NCBI GenBank assembly: GCA_003116995.1
Contig: BDSL01000118.1
Location: 186,001-250,000, forward strand
Direction of reading: 5' to 3'
Source: Yamagishiella unicocca
Lineage: Eukaryota; Chlorophyta; Chlorophyceae; Chlamydomonadales; Volvocaceae
DNA length: 64,000 nucleotides
The notes under the pieces are model-generated. The model did not search any database, was not told where the DNA came from, and saw only the letters and a program-made list of their open reading frames with translations. Shown here one piece after another: positions 1 through 11,832 of the stretch (positions are counted from its first letter, which is position 1; each line of letters opens with the position of its first letter). A program made the translations under genes and the position numbers.

Positions 1-4
1 CTTA

Positions 5-121
5 ACGCTTTCCTGTGCCCTTCGAGGCGTCAGCTGGGTACAGCCCCGACTCTCATATGGCGAGGCCACGGACATGGGGCCCTCTTCTTGTCCTGGGATC
101 GCCCGGGCTTGCTGACACCGT
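5..121. repeat. Dispersed repeat copy A
   Basis: This block shares its order of words with 1383-1516: a CCTGTG/ACTGTG-CCTTCG start, then CAGCCCC, then GAGGCCACGGACA, then a GGGCCCCTCTTC core, then TGTCCTG and a CGGGCTT-GACAC end. Identity by eye is about three quarters. The second half also matches the right arm of the fold-back element at 3070-3171. Confidence 0.6.
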
Positions 122-1382
122 AGCACTTTATTAACATTTAATTAACGTCTCATCATCCTTACTGTGAGGACGGGTCAGACGCGGTTTAGGTGTACGTCGG
201 TGACCGTACCCACTCCTGCCGATTGCCATAACATCAAAGTTCGGCATTTCGTCTGCAGATAATAACCGACGTTTTATCGGTCAAGATTTTTAGTCATTGA
301 AACCTTCCCAGTTGGGCAAGCACCACGCACGGTTGCAGGAGGATTCGGTGAGTATAAGGTAAACAAACTACAGCGATGAAATCTCCACACGATTTGCTGT
401 ATGAACTGCCCGTCGGTCTTGTTCGCCAGCTGCTGCATATACATCACGTACGGTCATCGAAGGTAATGTGCGGTTGTGAGGAATCAGACGCCCAGAATTC
501 TGTGCAGTACCACCGCAAACAACACAAATGGCACTAGGGTGTGCATATCATCGAGCATCGATAGGTATCGATAGACCGTGGTAGACCGTAGGACGAAGCA
601 ACTGAGCGTAACGTAACGGGAGCGTACATGTGGTTCAGGTTTGCCTGTATGCTTGAAAATTAAAAAGAAAGATGTTAAGGAAGGCCCTGGCTACCGCCAT
701 CGGACGTCATTTCAGGGTTTCGCCAGGGGCTCCCGGGGGGTGGAGTACGCAACTTTAAGGGAGTCTGTGCAATATAACACAGAGGTTGCACAACGTGTAT
801 TCGGACTTCAAACCTTGCAAACTTGCCAGCACGTACGTCGAACCGAAATGTATGTTGTTGTATGTGTTGCTGAAATCCTCGTCAGTCGACGCACTCCCAC
901 CCTGTCCCATCTGTGTCTGGCGCAAAGCCGTGGCGTGCCGTGGGCTTGAAAAGGTTGGAGAGGGCAGTTGGAGGCCCCTCTAGGTGGGCTGGCCGACGGC
1001 ACCCATGAAGCGAGTTTTGTTTGTACAATTCAGACGAGCCGTCTGCACTTTGCGCGTTGCTTGTGCTGGCCAACAGTGTGTAGGCGTAAGCATTCTCGCT
1101 GCAAGGGCGCCTTCGCGAGCTTCTTGGGCCATTCCGTCGCACTACTGCTTGACTGCTGTGCAAGGTACGGTGGTGCGCTGGCGAGGGCCCGCCCCTTCCT
1201 ACGTATCAGTAGCAACTGTTGCAGTGGGCCCCTACGGCTGTGTTACCCTACCTCGCCCGCTGAGCCCACCGCGGTATCCAAGTAGTACCTAGAGTAGGAT
1301 TAGGTTTCTTGCTTGGGCTCCAGCAGTTGAGGAAGACATTGCTCTTCCACCCTGTGGGCATTAGGCCAGTTGGTTGCCTTTC

Positions 1383-1516
1383 GTGGCTTTACTGTGTCCT
1401 TCGGGGTGTTTGCTGAGTTCAGCCCCAGCTCGCTCTCCTATGGTGAGGCCACGGACACGGGCCCCTCTTCGTGTCCTGAGCTCGCTCGAACGGGCTTCAC
1501 GGACACTGCAGCGTCC
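1383..1516. repeat. Dispersed repeat copy B
   Basis: This is the second long copy of the family seen at 5-121, with the same central GAGGCCACGGACA and CCTCTTC words and a GGACACTG end. No coding potential is evident across the copies, because the reading frame is not conserved between them. Confidence 0.6.
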
Positions 1517-2577
1517 TTCCCAGGCCCTTGTCGCGACACAATACAGGTGTGGATACTGAGTACGGCGGGGCGCCCGGGCGGTCTTGTGTCGCAGACGCCC
1601 AGACGGGACAGTTCAGCCATCTCCTTTCAGCCATCGCCTCAATAAGAAGCCTGGCACGGATCCCAGTAGCTCCGAGAGAGGAAATAAGCAAGCGATCCGC
1701 AACAGTAGGCGATAGAGAAGGAGCAGAGCTCCGCCTGCGCGACACACCTACCCGTACGACGCGCTCCCGGCCTACGTTTGACTGCCACGCACATCAGCCG
1801 GGTTCCAGCAGTACGAAGGCAGGAGTCAGGACTTGCTACCACGCCGTGTATGTGTTGTCGTAGCCCCATGGGGCGCACACACCAACGCGGCCACGAAGCT
1901 AATCTACAAACAAAGGCGCCCGTAATAAAGGGCGCATGGGCAGAGACACGGAAGCAAGTTTAGCAAGGGACTCAGGGGAAATGAGGGAACCCCGTAACGC
2001 CACCGCACCTTCCGTCAAGAAGGCAACAGGCACAAGGGCCAACGCATGCTTTCCCTGCCTCGCCTCGCCCACACCACCCCATGCTGGTGTACAGTTGACG
2101 CGGGGGGGAGGTGGGTAGGCCGGTGTCACCGACGATGCCGTGCGGTCATCTGCATATGACAGCATGGCAGCAAAACCCTGTAACCATCCCCCACAGACCA
2201 AGACGATATGGCGCAACGGACGTTTGTTGCCAGCCAATCGACACCCGAGGCGGGGCTGGAGCACGGCCACGATGTCACCTCGTGTGAGGGGCATCGCGCG
2301 CCAGCATCGGAGCAGCACAGCACAGAACAGAACAGCACCAGCGGCTAAATGGCGCTCGATCTGCCCAACACGCCGAGTGCCGCTGCCATCAAATCCTGGT
2401 GGGATCAGTTTACAAACCGAATCGATGCTATCACGGCATACGCTGGGCGGAGAGCCGCTCGTGCCGCTTCCCGCCCACCTGCCCCCCTGGCCTGCCACGG
2501 CTGCGCTGGATTCCGGCCGGATCTATGACGTAGGGAAGCTCCCACACGGAGGGGCAGCGGCCATTTACCGTACGCGG

Positions 2578-2622
2578 GAACCCTCTTGTTCTGTGCTCAC
2601 CCGGGCTTGCGGACATTGAACA
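2578..2622. repeat. Fragment of the same dispersed repeat
   Basis: Only the right-hand end of the family is present: CCTCTTGT, then CACCCGGGCTTG, then GGACATTGAAC. Confidence 0.45.
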
Positions 2623-3069
2623 CCTTATTATCGGCCAGTCTACCACCGTTTCAGGGACCCAAGAAGGATGGGCAGAGGAAACGAGAGATCTCCGCAACGA
2701 CGCCCGAGTCTGCCGGCAGGTGTATACAAAATGGGCGCGAAACGTCCGTCCAGCCGCATCTGGCCGCATCAACACGTGCCCATACGGTACGTAATTAACC
2801 AGCACCCGGTACGATGTTTATAAGACATACCACAGACAGCGACTAATATTGCCACGTTTTATTTATGGCACGGATGGTGCGCTTGGCAAGTGGATTATCG
2901 GAGCGGCAGGCGAACGTACTAATGCTTGCGGCTGACATCATTTCGTTTCTATCGTTCCGGTCAAGGCCGCTCCCGAAGTCGCTAATGGCAACGAAATTCG
3001 ACAGTTATAGATTCTGATGCGGCAAGGAAACCGATTGTATGACACCGGTACCACCAGGCACGTGAACAG

Positions 3070-3171
3070 GTTACAGTGTCCGCAAGCGCAGGCGAACCCA
3101 GGACAAGAAGAGGGGCCCATGTCCGTGGCCTCTTGTCCCCCGGGTTCACCCGGGCTTGAGGACACTGTAAC
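3070..3171. mobile_element. Fold-back (MITE-like) element
   Basis: The 102-bp block begins with GTTACAGTGTCC and ends with its exact complement GGACACTGTAAC. The complementarity continues inward for about 40 bases per arm with a few mismatches. The central part (GGGCCCATGTCCGTGGCC) matches other copies of the family in inverted orientation. This is the architecture of a non-autonomous fold-back element. I see no obvious target-site duplication and no transposase. Confidence 0.55.
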
Positions 3172-3287
3172 ATCTAATGAAGGCCGGGGCCGGGCATGGA
3201 AATGCAATCTCCCCGGATTCCAGTACCGTATCCGTGCACATGTTCCGCGAGCTCCGAGAGACGTGCTAGCGGGACGCACAGAGTGAT

Positions 3288-3332
3288 TTGGGATGGCAGG
3301 AACGGGTAGTTCGCCCGTTCCTGCCGTCCCAT
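3288..3332. repeat. Short hairpin
   Basis: An 18-base arm TGGGATGGCAGGAACGGG is followed by a short loop and its complement with one mismatch. It lies about 540 bp upstream of the nicastrin start codon. It could be the end of a mobile element or a transcribed stem-loop. Confidence 0.5.
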
Positions 3333-3869
3333 TTTAGTCTATGTGTGCTGTGCTTTGCCCGGGTGCGGGTTTCGTTTTTGCTGGGACGTGGCCTTCGCCT
3401 GACCAGGGCCAGTTCTGCAGTATCTCGGCGAATCCTTTTCACCCTGGGTAGTGGGTACCTTGGGCCAACTACAACGAATTTATCCAGAAAATGCCGACAC
3501 GAGCCGACGGTTAAGGCCCGTGGGCCGTAAGCTTCCGGGACGAAAAGAGATACTTCCCTCCTTTGCCGCAGTTAACGTACAGCTTATTGGCTTCAGCTCC
3601 CATGTAACTGTTGCATACCAGCTTCATTCCTTTCCAGGTAAGCTTCTGTAAGCTTTGCTAGATGCAAGCGAAACAAAAGCCAATGCATACAATGCCATTT
3701 GGAAGACTGACAGCCCCTTCTATGCATCGTACGGCACTCTATTCCCAGCCGAGGCATGCACAGATATTGGGCGTAGTTTATCCACAACGTGCAATGTGAA
3801 TTGGGAAACTGTAACTGGAACACAGGCAAAGCTGAAGTGCAAATAGCCGGATAAATACCGGTAAACGAA

Positions 3870-6800
3870 ATGATAGAGCGAACATGCTGGATTTTGTGGT
3901 TTGTCGCCTTCATCACTCTCTTTGGTAAATGCTTTAGCAATAGTGATGTGGAATGGAAGCAGCTGAAGGACCTGAAAGGTGCCATGTACGCGGAGATGAA
4001 GTATAGCAGGGCTTGCGTCAAGCTTCTAAATAATTCTGGTCCACAAGGCTGCGAGGGTGAGCAATTCGCGCAGCCAGTGGAGAGGGGTGGAAGCTGCTCT
4101 GCAATGCGCTATACTTTCCTTGCCGGAAACATTTGCCGCAGCTGCGGACAAGAAGTTAATCACGGCACCGCTGCTTCATAGCAATGACTCACCGCGGTTT
4201 CCGAAAGGTGGGCAACGGACGACGCGGTCTCGCCCTGGGTGGTCACACTGTTCCTTGTGTGCGGAAGGTTACAGAAGCATGCGAGCGCAAGCCCCTGAGC
4301 TGCACCGCAAAGCACATACCGATGCGCGGTCGAAAGCCATCACCTGGTGTCGACGTGCAGGCCCGCGGGTCGTGGTGGTCCCAGCCCAGGACGCCGATGC
4401 CTTCCTGGCGCAGCTTCTGGCCAACCCGCAGCTGCGTGAAGAGATAGTCGGAGTGCTCGTGGATCCTAATACGGGTGCGTGGGGTGCAGCCAGGATCTGG
4501 AGGCACGTCCAGCGGAGTCGGGGCCGAAGTGTGTCCAGCGGGTGGTTGAGGAGGCGGGGGCGAGGAGACGTACCCCCGAGCGTTACGGTAGCCAGGTAAG
4601 GGTAGCCAGGGAAGGGTGGCATAAAGACCGGGGGCGGGTAGCCCGGGGGGGCCCCGGGTACCCGGGGAGGGTACCCGGGGGGGGGGCATAAAGTCCCGGG
4701 GAGGGTAGCCCGGCGAGACAGTCGGCACGGTAGACGGCGTCCGCGGCTATGGGGGCGCATCACATGCAGGGCGCATCACATGCAGGGCGCATCACATGCA
4801 GGGCGCATCACATGCAGGGCGCATCACATGCAGGGCGCATCACGTGCAGGGCGCATCACATGCAGGGCGCATCACATGCAGGGCGCATCACATGCAGGGC
4901 GCATCACATGCAGGGCGCATCACGTGCAGGGCGCATCACATGCAGGGCGCATCACATGCAGGGCGCATCACATGCAGGGCGCATCACGTGCAGGGCGCAT
5001 CACATGCAGGGCGCATCACATGCAGGGCGCATCACATGCAGGCGCATCACGTGCAGGGCGCATCACATGCAGGGCGCATCACATGCAGGGCGCATCACAT
5101 GCAGGCGCATCACATGCAGGCGCATCACGTGCAGGGCGCATCACACGCGCTCCGCGTTTGCAAGGACCCGAAGCGCGAGCCGCACGCCGTGGTGTTCCAG
5201 GCCCCGCACACCGCCAGCACACCCGCCTGCGCCACAGCTGGCTGCCGGGGGTGTGCGCACTCGCAGCCACACACCGCCGCGGAAGTGTTGCGGTCAGGTG
5301 CTGGTCGGCGGGGCAGATGCAACAGCTAGGGGATGTGATGCTGGGGGGCCCCTTGCTGCCGGGGGCTCGGCGTGGCCGCGCGTTGCCAGCTGGTGAGTGG
5401 CTTCGGGCGGGCCGAGGGGCGGAAGCAGCACCACCTGGTGGGCTGGCACGGCCGCCAAGGCGCGGGGTGCTGGTGTCGTGGCACCCCTGGTGGGTCGCTG
5501 GGCTGCGTGATTCCTCCCGCCCGTAACGTCCTCAGGGCGGTCGTGGGCCTTATACACATACCTCGCCTGATTGCACTCGAGCGGCAGTAACACCCGAGCG
5601 GCGGCGGCGGCCTCAGCGGAGGGCACCTAGCCGCCGTGAACATCGCGGGGCGAGGCCACTGGGGGGTGATGCGTGTGGGCCCTGTGCAAGAAACCAGGGC
5701 TAGGGTGGCTGCCTTACTATTGCAGCCTGCGTGGTTTCGGAGCCCGCGCAAACCTGCTGGAGCTGATGTGGCCATGCAGGCCGCCCCGCGAGCCAGTCCT
5801 CGGCGACCACCTTCCCCGGCGCCGCCTTCGCGCCGTACGACGCGCCGTCGTACGTGTGGAACCCCGCCGGCAACGGGTTCAACCGACAGTTCTTCGGTAT
5901 CCCGATATATTCGTTGACACCCGGGTTGGCCAACGAAACGGCGTGGCGGGCCACCTACAACGCTAATCATAAGCTCAAGGTACGGCGTCGTACTCCGTAG
6001 CCAAGCGATGGATGGCGATCTTTGCCAACCGCGCTGGCCGCGCGCACGCGCACGTCGTCGCCGAGCAAATGCCGCTGTGAGCCGTCCGTCTTCCCCCCGC
6101 CAGCTGACCGGGCGGCTCCGCCCCTTCCCTCTCTCCCCCATCTTCCGTCCACCTTGCATGCTGCCCCGCGCTCATTGGGTCACGGCTCCAGGGGGGCCGC
6201 CACGTGGCTCGGATGGAGCTGCCCATGCAGGCGCAGGGGAACTCGGCGCAGTGCATCACGGAGCAGACGTGCCTCCCGGTGCGGACTTGGGGGCCGCGTG
6301 GGGCGGCGGAGTAAAACACACACGCGCCGGCGTGGCTGACGGCCAGATCAGCTAGCGGGCAACCCGTTGCCGTTTGGGGTAGGGGAGAGCGGTAGGCACC
6401 GGTGGGGCGGGAAGGAAACAACCGGGACGTACGAAGTGGGCTTGCGTTGGACATGAAGAAGGTTCTTCAAAACGCCAGGGAGGACGGTGCTGTGATCAGC
6501 CCCGCTCCGATGCCCCTCCCGTCCCGATCTCCTGGTTGCCGACCGACCCGCAGGTCGGCGGCTACGGCGTGTGGACTGCGCTGCCCGCCCTGCCCGACCC
6601 CTCCTACGTCAGCGCCAGCGCCCGCCCCATTACGCTGGTGCTTGCGCAGCTGGACAGCAACTCGCTGTTCCACGACCTGTCGAAGGTGAGCTCGCTCGCT
6701 ACCCGGGGCGAGGGAGCAGCCGAAGCCTGTGGACTGTTTGCCCACGGGGAGTGGCGAGGAAACCTCTGGACACGAAAGATGAACATGGGGTAGACATGGG

Positions 6801-9609
6801 TTTTAGGTTTGGGGTTGCTGCCGGCCTGTCCTCTTCCCAGCCGTGACTGCTGTCACAACTGCTCGTGTCGCAACAAGCCCACGCCGCGCTCCGACACGTC
6901 TTTCACCGCGTTCACCCCTCTGTGTTACTAGGGCGCGGGCACCGCGGTGTCTGGCCTCATTGCCGCCCTGGTGGCCTTCACCACACTCGCCACGTCCAAC
7001 TACGCCGCGACCTACAGCCGACAACTGGCGTTCGCCGCACTGGCAGGTGGGGGTGCGCGAAGTGCGGCAGCCGCGTAAAAGGGGCCGGGGGGAGGGGGCC
7101 GGGGGGCGGGGGCGGGGGGTTTTGAGGAAGACCCGGGGGCGGCGGGGGGCCACCCCCCAGACGCACTGCACCGCTAGCGGAGCTCCCAGTCATCGGGAGG
7201 GCGGAGCTAGGCATCACGTGCTGCGGTTCAAGCCGGTGGAATCGATTCCGCGTTTGCCAGCTCTCCCTGAACTTCGCCACCACCACCACCACAGCCACAG
7301 CCACTGCCACCACCACCACCACCACCACCACCACCACCCCATCATCACCACCACCACCGTAACCACCACATTCGATGCCACCACCGCAAGCACCGGGGCC
7401 GCATCTCCGGACCAGCGTCCCACGGCACGCCGCCCCCTACATAGCTCCCACGTCCCAACTAGTGGCCTTGAGATACGCCGCAGTCAAAACAGCGTGGCAC
7501 CGCCAGCCTTGTGTGTGGGTAAGACGGCCAGCCCGGCTACCCGCCCACCCACCGCATGCATCTCAAAACGTTTGTTTTCAACGGGTTTTTTCTGGCATCC
7601 ACGGGTCTTGCTCGAACCCACCGCCTCGCTGCTGCTCCCTGCAGGCGAGGGCTTCGACTACATGGGCAGCAAGCGGCTGCTGTACGAAATGGAGCTCAGG
7701 TCGTACTTCGTACAGGGCCTCCAATTGGACCTTATAGACCAGGTGACGAGCTCTGGGGACGTGAGCTCTGCGTACCATGTTATAAGCTCACACGTACACA
7801 TGTGGCACACCCCACTTCCGTACGTGGGTTTTTCCGTCGTACACCACGGGTCTTCCTTGCAACCCCGCGCCCGTATTGTTATTTTGCGCGCCCTCCAGCA
7901 GCCCCTGCCGTGCTGACTCGGCGCCGCCTCCTCGTTCTGCACCCGCCGCCGCACACAGGTCATCGAGCTGGGGCAGATCGGTGGCGCCTGGGCGAAGTCC
8001 AGCAACGTGTCCACCTTCTTCCTGCACACGCAGCTGACGGGCGGCTACGGCGACGCGACGGCGCTGGTGGCGGCGGCGGAAGCCGCGGCGGCGGCGCTGG
8101 AGTCACCCCAGGTGCGCAGACACACCCCCACACCCACACCCATCCCCACACCCCACACGCACCCACACCCCACACGCACCCACACCCCACACGCACGCAA
8201 GGGACCCGTGGGTCGCGCCTGCGCTCCCTCCCTCATAACATGGGTGTCCGACCACCTGGACTGCCCCTGCGGCTGTATTCCCGGCACGGGGAACGAGGGA
8301 TCCTGCGGGGCGAGGAGTCTGTGAAGACGCGGAGAGCATTACCTCAACTGGAGGACCGACGCATGGCACCGCCGACCGCGGGTGTCTTCCCGTCCCCCCA
8401 GGGAGTTCCGTATAAGCCGGCGCCAGCGGCTTCCGCTGTCTCGGCCCCGGTTTCGGACCTGATGCCGATTTGCTGTTGTTTTAAGTTGTGACGTGGCGTG
8501 GAACCGCAGGTGGATGTGCAGCCCGCCAGCGCCAGCAACCCGGGCATCCCGCCCTCCTCCCTCATGAGCTTCCTACGGGGGAAGCCTTCGCTGGCCGGCA
8601 TGGTCATCACGGACTTCGACTCGTCGTACAAGCACCCGTACTTTGAGAGCGAGTACGACGACGGCGCCAACGTGACCCTGCAGGTGGGAGCCCGGGCGCG
8701 TTCGGCTGCTCGCATCGGTGCTCGAACTGGGGTTGGGTTTCGTCACGCTGGGTGCAGGAATGCGTAGGCAGTGCAGTTGCCCGATTCATGCAATACGGTG
8801 TGTCGGTGGGCGTGTATGGTCGTTTGGTCCGGCACGATGCCCGGCACATCTCTAACGCAGCCACGGCGTATGACAGGGGCGCGAATGGGCGCAGATGAGG
8901 AACATGACGTCCGGGTGTGCAGCCGTTGGGTCCCGCACCCGGCGCAAGGGAGGTGTAGGGCTGTTTCCACCTCCTGCATCCCACCACCCGTACCCGCCTG
9001 GTCCCACGTCGTCGGCCCGCTCGTTGCTGCACACCCAGCAAATTGGCCCGAAGCCTTTGCCCGGCCCGGCTACCACCTATTCATGTTCTACACGCCCCCC
9101 CTCCCCCCCAACCCAGGTTTTCTATTATTGTATTCCCCCCCAACCCGGGTTACCGGTGGTTTTCCTGCGCAGCGTATTTTGTCGTATCAACCTGTTTTCT
9201 CTTAACCCTAAACCTAAGCCCTGAACCCTACCCTCTACCCCCCCCCCAGGCTATCGTAGATGCGTCGCTGCTTCTTGCGCAGACGCTGCACTCGCTTGCC
9301 AAGGGGCCCGACACGCCGGAGCTGGTGGTCAACCGCACCGCCGCCGCCGAGCTGGCGGCGGACTTTGTCATGTGCCTCATCTTCGAGGACCCGGGCATGA
9401 GGTGCCCGCTGGCGGCGCAGCTCTTGAGCCCAGGTAGGCGCGCACGTGGACTGTGCGCGGCATGCCGTGTGCAGTGGCGTGTGCGGTGCCGCAGATCATC
9501 ATGCACTTTGAGTGGTAGTAACTGTTGAAGTGGGCCCCAGACCAGAAGGTAACGCCATGCACTTTGCTGTCTCCCATCCGAACCCGGCCGAAACTACCCT
9601 GTGTTGCCG

Positions 9610-9659
<50 letters not shown>

Positions 9660-11832
9660 ATCAAATGGACGCGAGCCGCGGTCGCAACGTTGGTCTACCC
9701 GTGTGTCCATCGCAGATATTGCGGTGTCGTACGACGGTACGACATCGGCTGCGGTGCACGCCTACCCGGGCGTGCTGAACTGGGTCAACTATAAGCCTAA
9801 AATCTCCAGGTGCGCGGCCCCCCCTCTTCACTGCACTCACCGTCGTCGCGTCCGTGTGTGTGGCCGGCCACCCTAGTCCAGTAGCATGCGCGCGCGTCCC
9901 GGTGTCCGAAGGCTATGCGCCCACTACATTTCCCCAGTCGCGTTACCGGTTCTTTTATCGTGACCCCTCTGCCGGGGGGGTTCTTGGAGTATCGGGGTTT
10001 TACTTCTCAGTGCGCACCTTTCGGACCCCCTGTCCACCCCCCTCCGCCTTGCCATCCTCGGCTTTTGTCAGCACACACGCGGCACCCCATCTTGCGCCTC
10101 CCGTCGCTGGGTTGTGCGCTATGCGCCGTCATTTGTGGACAGTTCATTTTCCCGTGGAGGGAGTTTCGCGGCGCGGCACATTCCCGCCAGGATCGTGTGG
10201 GTGTGAGTGATGGAGGAACGCCGCGCAAGTTGGCGTCGGTCGCTGCTTAGCGGGGTTGGAATGAAGCATCTCAACTTCACAAGTGGCGGACACAGAGCCT
10301 TGTCTTGCGTCTCCTGCTCGTCGCGCTGCGCTGGTCGTGCGACCCGACTAGAGGGCGCTGGACGCAAACCCGCACTCATGCCTCCGTCACTTCACCACAA
10401 CCGCCTCCGCGTCTCAGTCCACAGCGCCGAGTTACTATTACGCCCAACCCGCGCAGGGCCAAGCCTAATCTGGCACGCTTCGTCTTCAACTACCTGGGCA
10501 ACCTCACGGCTGTCCCGCTGCCGTCGTCGACCGGTAACCCGGAGGAGGGGCAGGCCTGCGCCACCTTTGACGACGCGTGCCCCGCCAGCCTCGCGTGTAT
10601 TGGGTGGCGCTATGGAACTAAGGACCCGGTCGGGATGGGCCGCTGCCGCAACACGACAACCAACTACATTCCCGCGTACAGCACGAGGTGCGGGGGAGGG
10701 GCCGAATTACGTGGGCATTGCCGATTTGCCGTGCAACATGGTTGGATGGATGGACGGATGGATGGACGCCTGTTTAGGATGGAAGCTTGTCGCGCGTGGG
10801 ACGTAAACGCGGACCCACTAGCGGGGTCTCTCACTGTCTTACAGTGTACCCGTAGCACGGCACGGTAGGCTGGGTTGAGAGGGTGCCTGGCTGGGCGGGA
10901 CAGGCGCGCCGATCCGGCTTGCATCCGGCTTGCATCCGCTTGCGGAACAGCCTACATGGACTGAGGACCTCCCTGCACAGCTCACCAGTGCAGACGCGTC
11001 GCAGGCAGGGGTGGAGAGGAAACCCGTAGGCCAGCACGTCAAGGGTTTTGCTCGCACCCACCGGCCCCTTCCTGGCGGCCCCTCATTCGCGCCCACATGC
11101 GCGCTGCATGGGAGCGGCCGTCGCCTGGGCCTCTTACCTGCACCAACCAGTCTCATTGATGGCGGCCTTATTCATCATTCCATGCATGGGCTGGGAGTAC
11201 CATAGAAATGTGTGCGTTTGTCACTATGAGACGAAGCAGCCGGCAGCTTGAGGTGGGGGTGCGGTTTGTGCTGCGTGTCTACACTAGCAGACCGACTGGT
11301 CTCCTCCCCACCTCCGCAGTTTCCTGTACTCGCAGCGGCGATGGTGGGTGACCAACAGCTCCGTGTCCTGGGAGCAGACGTACGCCTGGCCGCCCGACTC
11401 GATGTGGACGGAGTCCGACTGGCCGGCTTTGACGCCGACGCTGACGGTATTCCAGGAGGAGTCGGAGTCGGTGAGGGGGCGCGGGCGAGGGGGGTGGTGC
11501 TGGGGCCGGTGGTGGTGGTGTGACAACCTGGGGATCAAGCGTTGTGGGGCGGAACGTGGTCTCTGGGTAAGGTCGGGGTTGCGGCAGTGCTCCAGAACGC
11601 TGTCCCTTTCCCCTCAGTCGACCAACCTTGTCGGTGGAAGTCCCGAGGAAGTCCCGACCTGCCTGTTCAGTCCAAGTGCACGTCTACCACGTGCGTTTCG
11701 CTTTGCACTTTTCTCCTTGCCTCACAGGTCCAAGTGATCATCCTGATCTTGGGCCTGCTGCTGACGGCGGCTACGGCGGGGGTGTCGTGGGTTGGCCTCA
11801 AGGCGTTCGAGCGGCGCCTGAAGAACCTCTGA
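3870..11832 (+). CDS. NCSTN: Nicastrin, gamma-secretase subunit
   Basis: Nicastrin is the large glycoprotein of gamma-secretase that gates access of membrane stubs to presenilin. Exons: 3870-4056, 4361-4474, 5780-5979, 6192-6278, 6500-6685, 6932-7046, 7645-7742, 7959-8111, 8510-8683, 9250-9433, 9716-9809, 10457-10687, 11320-11470, 11728-11832. They join in phase to 692 aa (human is 709). What is seen: an N-terminal hydrophobic signal peptide (about residues 5-21), a CVKLLNNSGPQGCEG segment like the family's CVRLLNATHQIGC, the DYMGS motif at 301-305 preceded by GEGF (E298), the block DSMWTESDW, and one C-terminal membrane helix followed by a short basic tail. The signal peptide supports the chosen start. 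DYMGS and the upstream Glu, known to matter for complex assembly, are intact. Intron 2 carries the 16-bp minisatellite. The gene converges on enoyl-ACP reductase. Confidence 0.93.
4755..5145. repeat. 16-bp minisatellite in nicastrin intron 2
   Basis: About 24 head-to-tail copies of GCGCATCACATGCAGG. A recurrent A-to-G variant turns CACATG into CACGTG at 4841, 4921, 4985, 5048 and 5126, which are 80, 64, 63 and 78 bp apart. This shows a higher-order pattern of 4-5 units. Three units near the end have lost one G. Because 16 is not a multiple of 3, all three forward frames are open and encode the same 16-residue repeat, so long open frames here do not indicate a protein. Confidence 0.97.
7276..7360. 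repeat. CAC-rich trinucleotide array
   Basis: An imperfect CAC/CCA array inside nicastrin intron 6. It opens poly-His and antisense poly-Trp frames that are not genes. Confidence 0.9.
8112..8200. repeat. CACACCC-type simple repeat
   Basis: A tract of CACACCC and CACACGCAC units at the start of nicastrin intron 8, directly after the exon 8 donor site. Confidence 0.85.
9515..9556 (+). repeat. Short dispersed repeat, copy 1 (nicastrin intron)
   Basis: The block follows the pattern GTAGTAACTGTTGAAGTGGG, CCCCAGACCAGAAGGTAACGCC. It resembles 28736-28780, 29437-29480 and the reverse of 31829-31867, all inside introns. Confidence 0.55.
9612..9659. repeat. (CTG)16 microsatellite
   Basis: A perfect run of 16 CTG units inside nicastrin intron 10, 57 bp before the exon 11 acceptor. 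Confidence 0.95.

Larger units (their letters stand above)
1..3869. other. Gene-poor 5' flank of nicastrin
   Basis: No reading frame here resembles a known family, and none can be joined to a convincing exon chain. The stretch holds diverged copies of a dispersed repeat (about 5-121, 1383-1516, 2578-2622 and 3070-3171) and a short near-perfect hairpin at 3288-3332. The last few hundred bases should contain the promoter and 5' UTR of nicastrin, but I see no clear TATA box. A gene running off the left edge cannot be excluded. Confidence 0.5.

Noticed and set aside
4749..5526. Three overlapping forward open frames of 177-248 codons over the 16-bp array
   Set aside because: They encode the same repeated peptide in all three frames because the unit is 16 bp. 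They lie in an intron bounded by in-phase nicastrin exons.
5326..6159. 277-codon minus-strand open frame
   Set aside because: It is antisense to nicastrin exon 3 and GC-rich intron. The plus strand encodes a conserved nicastrin block.
6843..7916. 357-codon plus-strand frame with a poly-His run
   Set aside because: It runs through the CAC array and uses the wrong frame in nicastrin exon 6. The correct exon is 6932-7046 in another frame.
9195..9240. Telomere-like CCCTAAACCTAAGCCCTGAACCCTA words
   Set aside because: No regular 7- or 8-bp repeat. It lies in the pyrimidine tract before nicastrin exon 10, so it is probably just intron sequence.
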